Assembly (NCBI GenBank): GCA_025602905.1 | Contig: JAHLKI010000038.1 | Coordinates: 62,001-126,000 of the forward strand | Source of the DNA: Phlyctochytrium arcticum | Taxonomy: Eukaryota > Chytridiomycota > Chytridiomycetes > Chytridiales > Chytridiaceae | Length of the DNA: 64,000 nucleotides | Direction of reading: 5' to 3' | Shown: piece after piece, positions 46,244 to 58,393 of the stretch | Layout: each line of letters starts with the position of its first letter | Numbering within the stretch: the stretch's first letter is position 1 | Position numbers and translations under genes: made by a program | The notes under the pieces: model-generated | What the model was told of the DNA's origin: nothing | What the model saw: the letters and a program-made list of their open reading frames with translations, nothing else | Database searches by the model: none

Positions 46244-48112
46244 CTACAAATCTTTCCCTTGTTTCGCTCGCGAATAATAATTTCGTAAATCACGGAACAG
46301 ATGCTCCCGTTCTGATCGCCACCTAAATTACAGCAGATTGTGAGTAACGCAGAAACAGCAGTCTTGGCAGATACAGCATCCTTACAAAACGTATGTGCAA
46401 ACAAGCGCAGTAACGGCTCCGACGCCGATATGCAATCCCAGTGCCCGCAAGCTCCTCCATCCAAAAAACTCCTTCGAGAAGTATACGAGCCCACCCGCCA
46501 CCACGAAAAGGAGACGGACAAAATGGGTCCCGGGTATAATCTTCTTCAATGTCAAAGCGGCCGAGGAATCGTCAACAAATGTTCGGAAGAAATCGTTGAT
46601 GAACTGCCAGCAGAAAACGATCCGCAGAAGCATATTGACGATATTTGCTAGAATGAGACCTGACGTACCGAATGCCAGCATTTTCATAGTCAGGAAACTG
46701 CATCCCGCGAAAGCAAACGAGCAGTAGACGAGCCAATAGCTCTGCTTCCTGATCCAATGACTGTCACCGACACCTTGAAAGAAGGCCTCCGTGATGCCAT
46801 TGATTCCCATAAAGGGCACGTAAACGCAGTAGATGGCTAGTGAATTCACAATTTCTGAATCTGATGATTTTTGCCCGCCATATAGAATTTGGATCAAACT
46901 TCCCGCAAACTGAGGGGCAAAGAAAAGGAAATAAGCTCCAATAATGAACTGCGCACGCAATAGAGTCTTGAGAAAATGCAGAGCGCTCATTGCTGTAGCT
47001 TTTGGAACTGCCTTCTTGCCCGTCAATGTACGCGAGAAGTAAGCGCGTGCAGTCTCCTCAATTGGCTGGAAAAGAATTCTGGCAATCAAAGATCCCAAAT
47101 CTGATACTAGTTTGTACGCTCCTTTCTGTGCGTTGCTCTGCCCCGTCCATAACAGAAGGATACGATCGCCTTCAGTTAACGCATATTTGAGGGCGGACTG
47201 AAATGAGAAACTCCATGCGATCGCAAGCTGTTCAGGATCAAAGTACAGGCTTGATTTCTGACCATTCGGTTGTATTTGAGCTACTCGCCGCGGGCGAAGG
47301 ATCCGTCTTATCGTCTGTTGCGACCCAACACCTCCAATTCGCGATACCACATTGCCTTTTTGAAACATGAAAAGGTAACCAGCAACCAGCATGCATGCAT
47401 AAGCAAACTGGCCCCAAGCGTAAGGACTGGCACTTTCAGGATTTCCCGAATCGATTGCCTTTCCCAGCATATAGGGCACTACAGTCATTCCAAGTGTCAC
47501 TATGCAGCGTAGCAACAAAGCGAATCCTTCCACTTTTGCCCTGATATCATGCAACATGTTTCGCTGACACAATATGAACATCGGCTCGCTTGCCAGTTCA
47601 ATAACAGCAGCCATCATGTATACAAATAAAGCATACGATGCTTTGGAGCCCAAACCGTACTGATGATACAAGAGAGTAGCAAAGTTCAACGCTGTGCCAA
47701 ATACCAATGGTAGGTAAGACAGGTTCACGACCAGTTGAAGTTGTTTTGTGACAGCTGGTGCCTTTACAGATTTTTGATGGAGGTTGCCTTTTTTGTCCTG
47801 CACAGGTGATGGACCGTCCTGCGGTGTCATCTCTGCGTTCGTAGTACGGTCTTGCACATCATCTTCACCGCGGAGGAGGGCCAGACGTAGCGATTCTCTT
47901 GAAAGGAAAAGTACTGTACCAGATAGTAGTTCCATATCTGACGCCATTCCAACCACCGCTATGGAGGTCAATCGCTGCACAACATTATTCAAGAGAAAGG
48001 TTGCTCCTCGCGATACCAGCTGCAACAGCAGTAAGTATGCTCCTCCTTGAATACTACGGGCGATAGACTGTTGAGCCGACTTGCCGGCGGTACTGCTGCT
48101 AGAGTCGGCCAT
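46244..48112 (-). CDS. RFT1: RFT1 (ER dolichol-oligosaccharide pathway membrane protein)
   Basis: A multi-pass ER protein of the MOP/flippase superfamily, needed for N-glycan precursor assembly. Chosen start MADSSSSTAGKSAQQSIARS (48112), because family members begin just before SIQGGAYLLLLQLVSRGATF; an upstream in-frame ATG at 48187 would add 25 residues. More than ten hydrophobic segments are visible. Conserved pieces: LTSIAVVGMASDMELLSGTV with LFLSRESLRLAL, NLSYLPLVFG, LASEPMFILCQRNML, LKYALTEGDRILLLWTGQSN, QKGAYKLVSDLGSLIARILF with QPIEETARAYFSR, and NGITEAFFQGVG. The frame would stop at 46382, but a GTAAGG...TTTAG intron extends it to WRSEREHLFRDLRNYYSRAK plus QGKDL (stop at 46244), which looks like a genuine RFT1 tail. 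Confidence 0.9.
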
Positions 48113-48187
48113 GCTTCGGGTAGAGGTAATTTGGGCGAGCCGGAAAGTGTTTGACGCTAAAGATTTAGCGGCCGTGAAACGCCCCAT

Positions 48188-49259
48188 CAGGCACCAAAGG
48201 AGATCATTGCGACCAACCGTGGTCAAGACTCAAAAGTCAATGTGGTCTTGGTGAGCACTGGATGTACGCTCATCAAGCGAACCCCAACAATATTTGGACA
48301 GGTTTGACGCGATCCCCGGCAGGCGATCTTGGATGTTGCGATCAGCTGTTCCTCCGCGGATTGGCTCCTATCCGAAGAATTCATGCTGGAGAGCAAGTCT
48401 TATTCTTGCATTATTCTAGGCCCTCGAGTCATCCGTGTTTGAAGACCCGGGTCCGGACCTTCTCATCCAAAAACCTCAACATCGACACAAACCGACTTCA
48501 ATTCTCCGCAAGGAACACCCGGTCTTACGATTTGGCATGATTGGTGCCTTCAATGAGATCATTCTCGTTTCTCAACGGAATTTGTGTTTTAAAGGCCTGT
48601 TCCCTGTATGGAGTTGCTATCATGCAAAACTTGGCGCAATGGTCGCCTTCCTGTACATGTAGCATGGAGTTGCTTACACCTCGGTGGTGTGCCTTAGAGA
48701 GTAAGCCTCTTTTAGTCTCATACGATTTATGTACGAGTGAGAGGACACAAATGAGGACTGGCATCAGATGAGCTTGGCCGTCCCTTATGATGGCCGTCCA
48801 TCAGGGCGGCAGCTCGTCATTTGTCCATCTGTTAAGAAGCAGAATGGTGGTTAGCACTATGCTTCATGGCAATTTGCTTGGCATATTCTAGTATGAGCAA
48901 AGGGACATCCTCCGCATGATGCCTGTTCCAGATTTTGGGTCCCATTTAGCGGTGGGTATAGGTGGAGGGAAAACCTAGCATCAGGGATTCCCCTCCTGAT
49001 GTTTCTAGTGCGAATGCGAGACAGAGCTGTCAAAATCACTTTGTTACTACGCGTCAACTTACACCTTCTCTCCGTCTTGACTCTTCAAGCCACCATTGAA
49101 TTCATGAATCAGGGATTTTACCCCACGAAAAGAGTCTTGTCATCAAAAATGTCTTGCTTTCACCCGCTTCCATTATCGTCTTGAACCTGTTTTAGTTTCC
49201 CGCATCATTTTCCTGTTCATTTTCCGATTTCAACATTTGCTGCACCCTCAGTTCTGGCC
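48188..49259. other. Intergenic, nothing recognised
   Basis: Between the divergent RFT1 (-) and the membrane orphan (+). Both promoters are presumably here. No supported coding region, RNA gene or repeat. Confidence 0.5.
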
Positions 49260-50869
49260 ATGGCAGAAGAAATGGATTACAATGATGTGGTGGAGGTAAA
49301 CTATCTTTCCCTTGCAAAGATGCTTTGCATTTTTTTCGCTTGAAAATTGTTGAAGTGTTTCTATTCGCTCCATTTTCGTTTGCTTGAATGCATCACCGGG
49401 CACACCTGGCAAATCTGCACCATCATGCTGGTCAACATTCGACAAAAATCTAATATTACTAGGTCAATTGGGCGGTAAACACCGACGATCCTCAGTTTAC
49501 GATAGTGTCATCGAGCGCAAAAGAACCTGTCGACATGGTCTACAAGGGCATCAACGAAGCAGGCCCGAATGATGAGAGTGTGGGAGCCAGCCTACCTGCT
49601 CACACGGTGCCAGCCGTTAGCGCAGTAATTAACGAACAGCTTGGAGAGGAGACCGTTGCTCATGATGAGGTTGTCAAAACCCCAATCCAGTACGACAACA
49701 TTATCTGTATCGTCGACCACCATCGTACGGTTCAAGACCCCAATTATCCATTACGACCTTACCTTTCCTGTTTTCTGCCCACGGCACAAATCGTTCCTCT
49801 AAGCGCGCTACCAGCCGAGGCCGTTCCAGTGCTTTGCGTAGTAGTAATGAGCGATCTGTTTTTACAACCCTCGTACGATGCGATTGCTCAAGTGGCAAGA
49901 CGCTCGGCCGTGGTCTTTCCCATTTGGAGCATTCCGTTGAGCAACACAGCAACACATGCAGATTTCAGCTCCCAGTACAAGATGGCCCAGGACCTTGCCC
50001 GCCTAGCACTTCAAAACCCCTACTCCATGTGTATTATGGATCCAGAAGATCGCTGGGGTTGTTGGGCCGAAGAAGACCTGAGGAAGCTGTCCCCGGAGGA
50101 ATTTGCCGTCATCGCGAAACACCAGTTCACATATGGGTTCGAGCCCGGGTTCCACCCACGACCCAAGAAGGCGGGTAAAAAGTCCCACAAGTACGTGGAC
50201 ATTGACCGACTCCTCAACATGCTCAGTACAGTCTTCACCATTATGGTCTTGATATCTCCTATCCTGCTGGTCTTTCCTAGCTCCTATTTGGCCAGATCGC
50301 TGTACTCCTTCCATGGCAATGACTCCTCAACTGTACGCGATAAGACGATGTTCCATGTATCAACATCGTACCCTCAAGAAGCAGGACCAACCGTGTCAGG
50401 CGTGCCAACCGCAACGGTGCCTGCCGGTGCTACGCCGACCGTCTACAAGATTGAGTATCGTACCAAGTACGTGACTATTTACAAGAATACTCCACCCGCA
50501 CCAGTAAGTCATTTTTGTACTCGGAAACGCGTTCCGTTGCTTTTCAGTAATCCATTGGCGTCAACTTTACAGACCCCCATCAGTCAAACGATTCCGTCCC
50601 CCACTCCTGGCGCTGAATATAAACCACAGGAGGGAAACAAGGTTGTAGCCGTTCTTACCAACCTACACAGTTCCTTTACGGTAAAAGCGAAAAACTTCAT
50701 TCATTTGTCGTCCGTGTCATTGCGCAGTACCTCGCACACCCTCCAGACGGGCATGAACCGTTGGATGGCAGCTGCCAAGGTGTCCATCCAGCAGGTTATT
50801 GACAAGAGTGCCAAGCTCTGGTCTCGCGCTCGTGAACGTATCACTGGAAACTTCACGGTGCCCGATTAA
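49260..50869 (+). CDS. Hypothetical single-pass membrane protein
   Basis: Not recognised. A small first exon (MAEEMDYNDVVE, from 49260) joins near 49,462 to VNWAVNTDDPQFTIVSSSAK. The N-terminal region, about 230 residues, looks globular (YDNIICIVDHHRTVQDPNYP, VPVLCVVVMSDLFLQPSYDA, DPEDRWGCWAEEDLRKLSPE). Then a basic patch KKAGKKSHKY, one strong transmembrane segment (LLNMLSTVFTIMVLISPILL) and a C-terminal part with TVSGVPTATVPAGATPTVYK and KIEYRTKYVTIYK. A last intron near 50,503-50,571 leads to a helical end (MNRWMAAAKVSIQQVIDKSA) and TGNFTVPD. No signal peptide, so the large N-terminal domain probably faces the cytosol. About 466 residues. Confidence 0.8.
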
Positions 50870-51381
50870 GAGGTTTAGGGGCGTAGCCTACGACCTTAGA
50901 GTAGAGGGTCTGGTATACTTTGTGTAAATTTGTATTGTAGCGTTGAATTTATATGGCATTCAATTGAGAAAGAGTACAATGAGTAGCCTACATTGGTGCC
51001 GTCGCTCAGCCGTTTCTGGCTGAGACTGGGCCCTTGTCGTTACAGGCTTTACGCGCAATATTCAGTCGGAGCAGCAGCACGTTTGATGCAACCATGTCCC
51101 CTACCAATACCCACTTGACGCTAGCACTTGGCAGCTAGCTTTCCTGCAATTCCAAACTTCCGCAGAGTCGCGGGAGCTTCGTAGTGCCAAAGAATTACAG
51201 AGAGTGCAGTCGGAAATCAATATTAGAAAAACACAATGAGCCAGCAAATCTATTCCTCTACTTGCTGAGAAAGTGTGTCTGTATCAGTCCACAAGCAATA
51301 AAATATACAAAAATACGATTTAAAAGAAAATAAGAAAAAAAGTCCAGGTCGAAAAGCTAAAACAAAATAAAAGACAAGTCC
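50870..51381. other. Intergenic between convergent genes, nothing recognised
   Basis: 3' flanks of the membrane orphan (+) and the CRAL-TRIO gene (-). AT-rich near 51,290-51,370. No gene supported. Confidence 0.5.
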
Positions 51382-52559
51382 CTAACTTCCAATCAACTTT
51401 TTCATTTTCCCACCAACTCCCCACCCTCCGCTTTTGCGCCGCTCGTCTTGCTGTAGCTGTGTGGAGGGTGATGGGTCGGCATGGGTGGTTGTTGTTGGGG
51501 AGGACGACGACGCAGACTTTGTCATATCGACACCAATGGCTGAATCTTTGGCCGAAGATGTTCCATCGTCCAGTTTCAAACTTGACAATCCCAGCACAGT
51601 CGCAGCATCCTCCTTTTCGTTTTCCCGAAGCGACGTACTGGATCGTCCAGGCAATGACACCATGCTACCTTTACCCTCATCGGTCCAATCTTCTGCGCCC
51701 CCGCCATATCGCCGGGGACAATCTTTTATATCCCATACTTCATCCACTGCTTTTCCCATGTCCTTCTGGCCGACCAGCCGCACCTTGACAACAACTTCGT
51801 GATCCAAGAAGGGCTTAACCAGTTTCCATACTCCCAAAAGGAGCCAATTTGTGGGAAACATGACTATGCGATGGAGCATCTCGGGAAAATGTGTTTGAAG
51901 GACAGAGGTAAGCAAACGGAAAAAGTGGACGCCTTCAACGTTCTGTTGGGCAGAGGATGTGCGATCGATGAGGAGAGTGATGCGTGAGGTGATGGTACTA
52001 TTGAGACAGCCGTCGGGTAAGTTCACTATATTATAGAGCTCCAATTTCAATCACGTACCCGTCGCGAATACCCTTGTCCATCATCCAGACAATAAAGCGA
52101 ACCGTCCGTTCGCTATGTTTCGGATCCGCAATGTGCCTGGCAATGCGCCAGATCAGCACCGGTGTAGTCTCTCCAGTGACCGGATCAGGTTTTGAGCGTC
52201 GGTGATAGTACAGTTTGCCGGTTGCATAGTCTGCCGAGAAATCCTCTTGGGGGAGGTGGGCGTAGTTGTACTCTTGGCGCCATTGCTTGAAGATACGATG
52301 CAACGTTAGGGAATTGTGCCACGAAAGAACTATCCAGGCTTACCAATGTCTTTTCCAGCATTTTGCAACCGACATCAACGTTCCCCCTCGCACCGTCGTA
52401 AAATTTCATCAGCCACCAGTCGTTCATGACAGTCCGCGCTTGTAATTCGACGAGATTGTCATCGCTTGAAACTCGAGAAAGGAAAGCTGACAAGCCTTCG
52501 GCAGTGCCATAACTTGGAGACGGCGTTGGGGTTGGTGGGGTGGAGGTTGTGACAGTCAT
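51382..52559 (-). CDS. SEC14-like CRAL-TRIO lipid-binding protein
   Basis: CRAL-TRIO proteins carry phosphoinositides or other hydrophobic ligands between membranes. It starts at 52559 (MTVTTSTPPTPTPSPSYGTA). The N-terminal helical lobe has ELQARTVMNDWWLMKFYDGA and NVDVGCKMLEKTL, joined over an intron to QWRQEYNYAHLPQEDF. The lipid-binding domain follows: TPVLIWRIARHIADPKHSER, RFIVWMMDKGIRDG, a second intron, ITLLIDRTSSAQQ, FFRLLTSVLQTHFPEMLHRI then VMFPTNWLLLGVWKLVKPFL, the standard FxxxYPExLxxxxxxNAP-like signature in divergent form. A Ser/Thr-rich tail ends KMKKLIGS at 51382. Three exons, about 345 residues. Ligand cannot be deduced. Confidence 0.85.
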
Positions 52560-52926
52560 TCTGCTTCGGATCAGTTCGGCTCAATGAGGAACTGTCAGTG
52601 GAGTCCAAGGGGAATATGGTTGTCGTAGGTTTTTTGCAAACTCGCAACAACGATTATCAAGGAAGTTTCTTCGCCTGTTTCTTAGAAAACTGAGGTCTAC
52701 GATGTCGTATAAATAGAGGATGAGGAAAACAACAAATGTCCAAAGTTCATATTCCCGACGCGAGGCAGGACCCCGGCGGATCTCCAAAGGTGGCTCAACC
52801 GCCGCTGTCTTGGCCGCCACGTATTTTTAGCAACGTTAACCTTCAAACCTTCAATCAAACATACAAAATCTATTTCTATGAGGGGCCAAAAACCAAAAAA
52901 AAATCACGATAACTCCAAAAAATCAT

Positions 52927-54501
52927 CTAGTGGTGAAAACCACCTTCTATGAAAGCCTCTATCATACGCTTGCCAACCTTTCTTTGATCCTTTGGTACGA
53001 AGTGACCGGCCCCCAATACCTCTACCCGCACCAATCCCTGGGCTTTAGTGACATAGCCCACCACCCGGCCCCCGAGCTTCCAGATCCGTCGCTTTGCCCT
53101 GCCGTACTCTTCCCTGCCATGCCAGTTCAAGTCTTCGATCCACTGGGACTGTCCCATGGCTCCATCTCGAAAGTCGAATTGTCCTTGATAGAGCAGCACA
53201 GAGATATTTGACTGCAGAAGAGGGGGTATTTGAGGAGTAGACGGGCGGAGGGCGTCGTGGAGAAGATGCACTTTCACGGCGGGATCGCGGGTATAGGGCA
53301 TGCAGCGATTCTTGTCAGGGTTGTTCCTTGATGAGGGATCACACACGTTGATGGCACGACGAACGTCAGGACGCGATAGGTAATGCTCAAGAGCAACATG
53401 TGCGTTGGGAGCATCACCCAGCCTAATATCATAGAAGTTGATTCCACCAGTAACATTTGCGACATAGTCAAATAACTTGTTTCGCCAGCGAGCACCCTCC
53501 ATCCATTGGCCTCCGCGTGCGCTTCTGATGGCCAGACTGGAAAGCTCCTCGACTTTTCTGGCCTGTCGCCGGCTAATGAGCCCTTGTGCGAGTCCCAATG
53601 GTGCGTGGTATGTGATTTGGCTCAACGGGTCCGTCAAGCCGTCACCAGTCATAACTCCTCTGAAGGGTATGGGGTGCTCGGCATTCTGGTTGAATTCTTG
53701 GATAATTTTTGCAAAGTGGGGTATATACTTCCCAGCGTAGGATTCACCCGCAAGGTACAAAGGAGATCCTCGTTGGTGTGGGAAGAGTCGATAAAACTTG
53801 GTAAGCACCTTCAAGAGATCCTGCGCGACCGCCCGCTGATTCGCAGCGTATCCGTTAACATAGAGTGGTTGAGAGTCATCAGACTCATCATAGAAGGCGT
53901 CAGGTAATGGAGGCTGGTCTGGAGACTGGGGTGGGTGGACAAAGCTGAAACCACTACCCACGGGATTGTCGATAAAGAGCAGAGAGTAGCGGTCGTTCCA
54001 AGTGTGAGGGTTTCGGAAAGGCAAGTGAGTGGTTGGATCCAGAGCAAAAGGGCCCAGCTCTTCAAAGAGGCCAATCATTGAGCTAGATCCAGGGCCCCCC
54101 TGGAGCCACAATATAAGGGGTGGTTGTGAGGTGGTGGGGGCCTGAGCGGGAAGAAACCAAAAAAAGGCATTGGCCTGCCCGTGTGTTGCACTGCGGTGGG
54201 GAAATGCACTTGAGGTAGGATCGGGTTCCTGCCAGCCATCCGGATGTTTCCTATGAATCATGTAGACTTTAACAAACAGCTAATCCCACTGCAGATATAG
54301 GGTTACTGACCTGACATTTAGGTATCCGGCAAAGCCTCCGTCCATTGGAGTCTGTCCATTATGCCATGGGAGAGGACCAACTTTGAATCTTGCCACGGTT
54401 TGATTCCCCTCTGCTCGTGCTGCTTCATGGAGCTTCCAAGCTCGACGATATTGATGTTCCACATACGCACTTCTGGCATCTAGGAGGGAGGAGCCAGCCA
54501 A
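52927..54501 (-). CDS. Serine carboxypeptidase (S10), CPVL-like, N-terminal exon unresolved
   Basis: Lysosomal/vacuolar or secreted carboxypeptidase. The first visible exon gives LDARSAYVEHQYRRAWKLHE then RFKVGPLPWHNGQTPMDGGF with AGYLNV. An intron of about 70 bases leads to the main exon: ANAFFWFLPAQ, PPLILWLQGGPGSSSMIGLF, LFIDNPVGSGFSFV, the nucleophile elbow LYLAGESYAGKYIPHFAKII, GDGLTDP, catalytic Asp in LLYQGQFDFRDG and catalytic His in LGAGHFVPKDQ. Stop at 52927. Upstream of 54,501 the frame continues through a hydrophobic signal/anchor segment (LATCVFLVGTLWLYLLAG) to about 54,568, but no in-frame ATG is found, so the true start needs another exon. The catalytic triad is complete. Confidence 0.92.
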
Positions 54502-54601
54502 GAGGTAGAGCCAGAGTGTGCCGACAAGAAAGACGCAAGTTGCAAGTCTGAAGCGGTCAGATCTCCGAGATCTGTGTATACATCTTTGATCAGCAAAGGT
54601 T

Positions 54602-55984
54602 GATTTCCCTCATTTATCAACATGAACACCTACGTGGAAAATCTCACGGGAATACGGAAAATCTGACGGGTATCCAAATGCGAGCGGCTTGGTGGTGCCA
54701 AAGCAGCTCCATTCATAGAGTGGAAAAGAGCAGCAGTCATACTGCTCAAGTCTTGACAGTGTTCCAAATTGTTCGCCCAACGTCTTGCAGGGTTAAAGTT
54801 AACTTGTTTGGGCGACTTTCAGGTCCCAAAGATCGCTGCCCTTCCAGCCTCCGGGCCCCCGATACTTGGGTGATTCCACTATATTCTAAACAATCTTGTG
54901 GCAGCGCATTGGTCAATGTCCATGTGCCTGCTCCAGCGAGAAACGCCTTGACCAGCGGCTCAGAATGCACACCCCTTGAGCAAATTTTAATGCGATTTTT
55001 TTTTTTGGAAAACAATGATTCCTGGAAGGATATATTGAAGGTCTCGTAAAGATTGCCATTAGAAAATGCCTTTAGGCCAGAAATGAATAGACAGTTGCCA
55101 CAATTGCCAGAACGCGAAGGCCCGCAAGATTTGTATGGAAAATTGTGGAGTTCCGCAGGGTCACCAATTTGGAGCCATGGCAAGTATTAGTAGGTCCAAA
55201 GAGCAAGATGGACATTGTCTGGCAAGGTCCATTTCTCTTTATTTGACGAAGGCCATTGACTGAGAGTCCCACGGATCCGTAGTCTATAGGTAGTCCAGTA
55301 ACTCCAGTTTGTGCTAATCACCTCCATTTCGGGGGCTACTTCGGTCGCTGCGCGCAAGCAACCAGGTTGCTGGGCCAATGCTGGCCAATGCCTTTGAAAA
55401 TCATCTTGGACCAAGAGATTTCTGATAAGCTACTTTCCAGCAGGGTCAACACATCCATACATATACTGCCGGCTTCTACGTCGTAGTCTCTCTCATTTCG
55501 GATTCTGTGTCAACAAAGTTGCTTCTTTCTGTCATATATTGTACTATTCGCAAGCAGGAACGAGGCATTGACGTCCCCCGCATCTCGAAGGAACTGCGGT
55601 TATCCGAGGATCGAGTGGTGTCAGCAGATCATTTAATTGGCCAGTCTTTGTTTGCGTCAAAGCTGTTAGCGCCCCGCAACCTCTCGCATACAGTCGCCCC
55701 GAGACCCAGACCGAGACCTTCTCCCCGATCGGACTGGAATACCTGGCAAGGGAACTGAGACTGGCTACTTTTTTGCATCTGTCACTAGTCAATTGCCTGG
55801 TGGAAACGAGTGGGTGCCCAATCACGGACGAATTAGTGTTCCAGAATCGGACTGGCATTCGAAACAACACAAGCAGTTGTTATTGTAGCCGTCGCTTCTA
55901 GAGAAGAAGAACTTGCATCCGATAAACCACTCTTTCCACCGCATCTGTGTGTTCTGCCACCTCGTTGTGTGAAGGGTAGCAATA
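54602..55984. other. Gene-poor stretch, one open frame of unknown merit
   Basis: Between the divergent carboxypeptidase and HMG-box genes. A minus-strand frame of 145 codons (54,746-55,183) contains LVKAFLAGAGTWTLTNALPQ and RPNKLTLTLQDVGRTIWNTV but has no recognisable domain. A poly-T/GGAAAA tract lies near 55,000. I do not call a gene. Confidence 0.4.
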
Positions 55985-58165
55985 ATGCCTCTCATTTTGA
56001 ATACCCTTCCCCCACCTGCCTATTCGGACGGCACGCCCAATTTCTACCCCAGCGTCTACAAGTCTCCCCGCGCCCCTGCCGGGGGTTACATCGAATGTGA
56101 GCCCGGACGGGTACAAAAGTACCTTGACAAGCTCTCCGGTCCGCTCAAAGAGTTTTATGCCGCACATCCCGAAAAGATACCAGGGGCAGAAATTGAGGCC
56201 ATCCGACGCCATGGAGGCGTGGCTTTTGCGATGGATACGGTTCTCAAGGCTTTTCCATCATCTTATAAAATGTTTGAAACGAAGAAGGCGGATTTGAACA
56301 CGATTGCCGATGAAGAGGAACGGAAGCGGATCGAAAAGATGCGCGCTGATGCCTTTATTTTTGGACACCCGAGGTGAGTATTGGGTATCCCAATCTGGTT
56401 GCGCGTGCTGACAGTTGACACGTATAGTGGGTCAAAGTATCGCTCGACCAATGAATTTGTACCCCATCTGCTTTGGCTTATAGAAGATGATACTCACGAA
56501 CATAAAAACTGCCAGTGCAAGTTGTGCAGTAACTTTCTAAAAACTGGCGGGTATGCGTACGTGCTCAATTTGAAAATAAATCCGGTCAAGACGTCGGAGC
56601 CTTAGTTAAACTTTTTCTTACGGACTTTCCTTTATAGAAAATGCTACCCCAAAGGGAAAGGAGCATCACTGTCAGCTCAAGAACAACAACAACAACAACA
56701 ACTGAAAAACCCCCTTGCTGCCCAAGATTCTTCGCCAACACCTCGCGAAGACAATTTACCGGAATTCCCGTCACCACCTACCCTTCCTGGCTTCTCTACA
56801 ATAGCAGCCACCCCTGCCTCTTATAGTCCCGCCGTGCAAAATATGATCAATGCGCCATCGCCGTATCAATCGGCAGCTGCTGACCCACACCATGCCTACG
56901 ACACCACTTTCGAATCAAATACAGGCGAGAATGGACATCTGTCAATACCGGAGCCAGCCAATGCAGTTGAGCCCGAAACCACTCCTTCACAACGCAAACA
57001 GGTTGAGCGATATAAGAAAAAGTATCGTGAACTTAAACGGAAGTTGGCCGAGATCGAAGATGATAATGGCATTATGGAACAAGAACTGGGGGCCTGTCGC
57101 AAGCGAATCGGGCGATTACGGTTTGAAAGGTCACTCCTATACGAGCGCCTGCAAACCGTGCATCCCGGTGATGGTAGACTTGTATTGGAAGCGTCATCCC
57201 GAGGAAATGCATCATCATCATCACATCTGCCCGGTATGGCTCTTAAAGACTCTCCTCCGCCGAGTCCTTCCATCACGGCAGGACGTGGCAGCAAAAAGGC
57301 AAGGCAAAAGAAAATAAAACTCCCGATCGATCCCAATGCTCCACGAAGACCGGCGAATGCATTCATGTTGTTCTGTGACATGTCGCGGGAGCAGCTGAAG
57401 AAGGAACGGGAGGGTTTGGGTGAATTGGAAATTGAGGAGAAGGGGCTCGGAAATTTGACCAAAGCGTTGGGCCGGCGATGGAAGGAGTTGGGAGAAATCG
57501 ACAAAGGCCGTAAGTAGGGCTTTCCCTCTTAGTTGATTACTGATGAATCTGACGTGGTCCCAATGTTTTCTGACTCCTCAGGTTGGCGCGCGTTGTTTTT
57601 GGATCTGGTCCAAAAGTATGACCGCGACATGTTGGAGTATCAAGGTGGTTTACCCGAAGCTGGGCAATCACCGGCAGGTCCCAGCATTCCGGACGCGGTG
57701 CATCCATCCGTTTCGGCTGCCCAGTCGGACGATGCAACCCGTTCAACCGCAGCAGACATGGAAATTGACGACGAGCATCATAAACTGGACGATGATGTAC
57801 CAGCCGGTGACAGCTTGGATTCACCTCGCCGAGACCATCACCAGCATCAGCACCCATACGAGGGCACATCTCCCACCTCGACTGGTCAGCCCAGCTCGCA
57901 AGACGCGTACGCCCCGCGCCATATCCGTGAACCTGCCGCAGGTGAAGACGATGGTGATGACGACGTTGAAGAGGAAGAGGACGAAGAACAGGAAGACGAA
58001 GTTGAAGAAGACCATGAAGAGCAATCGCGCCGATTCTTTTTTGGAGCAGCTGGTAAATCATCCGATAACAAGTCTGGCACTCTACCCAGTACCATGCGTC
58101 CAAATGTGCGGGAAGAGGATGAGTATGATGAGGACACGGAGGATGGTGATTTGAGCGTTACATAG
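55985..58165 (+). CDS. Clr2-like silencing domain fused to NHP10-type coiled coil and HMG box
   Basis: Chromatin protein. Start at 55985 (MPLILNTLPPPAYSDGTPNF). The N-terminal 180 residues include YRSTNEFVPHLLWLIEDDTH with NCQCKLCSN, resembling the N-terminal domain of the fission-yeast silencing factor Clr2 (pattern PHLxWL...CxCxLC). A low-complexity linker with a Gln run (EQQQQQQQ) follows; then a coiled coil (RKQVERYKKKYRELKRKLAE ... RIGRLRFERSLLYERLQ), a basic segment, and an HMG box (KLPIDPNAPRRPANAFMLFC, LGNLTKALGRRWKEL, then WRALFLDLVQKYDRDMLEY). Coiled coil plus HMG box matches NHP10 of the INO80 complex. The C-terminus is very acidic (DDDVEEEEDEEQEDEVEEDH). Four exons, with introns near 56,374-56,428, 56,551-56,638 and 57,510-57,581. 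Confidence 0.82.
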
Positions 58166-58393
58166 CTGATTCTTTTGTATCTTTTGTGTTGAATTAAAGT
58201 AAAACAAACACACAATGCGTACACCGTACTTGGCTCCAGACACCCTGCCAGAGACTGACGCGAATTTTGACATGTCAAAACGTGGCTTGATATACTGAAA
58301 TCGTCAAGATCTTGCTATGAGCCACTGAGTAATCCGCTGAACGAACACTAGGACAGTACTCGAAATCCCGACTTCACATAAGCACTAGCAATC

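Noticed and set aside
53477..53907. Plus-strand frames within the serine carboxypeptidase gene
   Set aside because: Antisense to the conserved GESYAGKY region; no independent evidence.
57821..58024. Minus-strand hydrophobic frame (LFMVFFNFVFLFFVLFLF)
   Set aside because: Reverse reading of the acidic Glu/Asp run at the C-terminus of the HMG-box protein, not a membrane protein.
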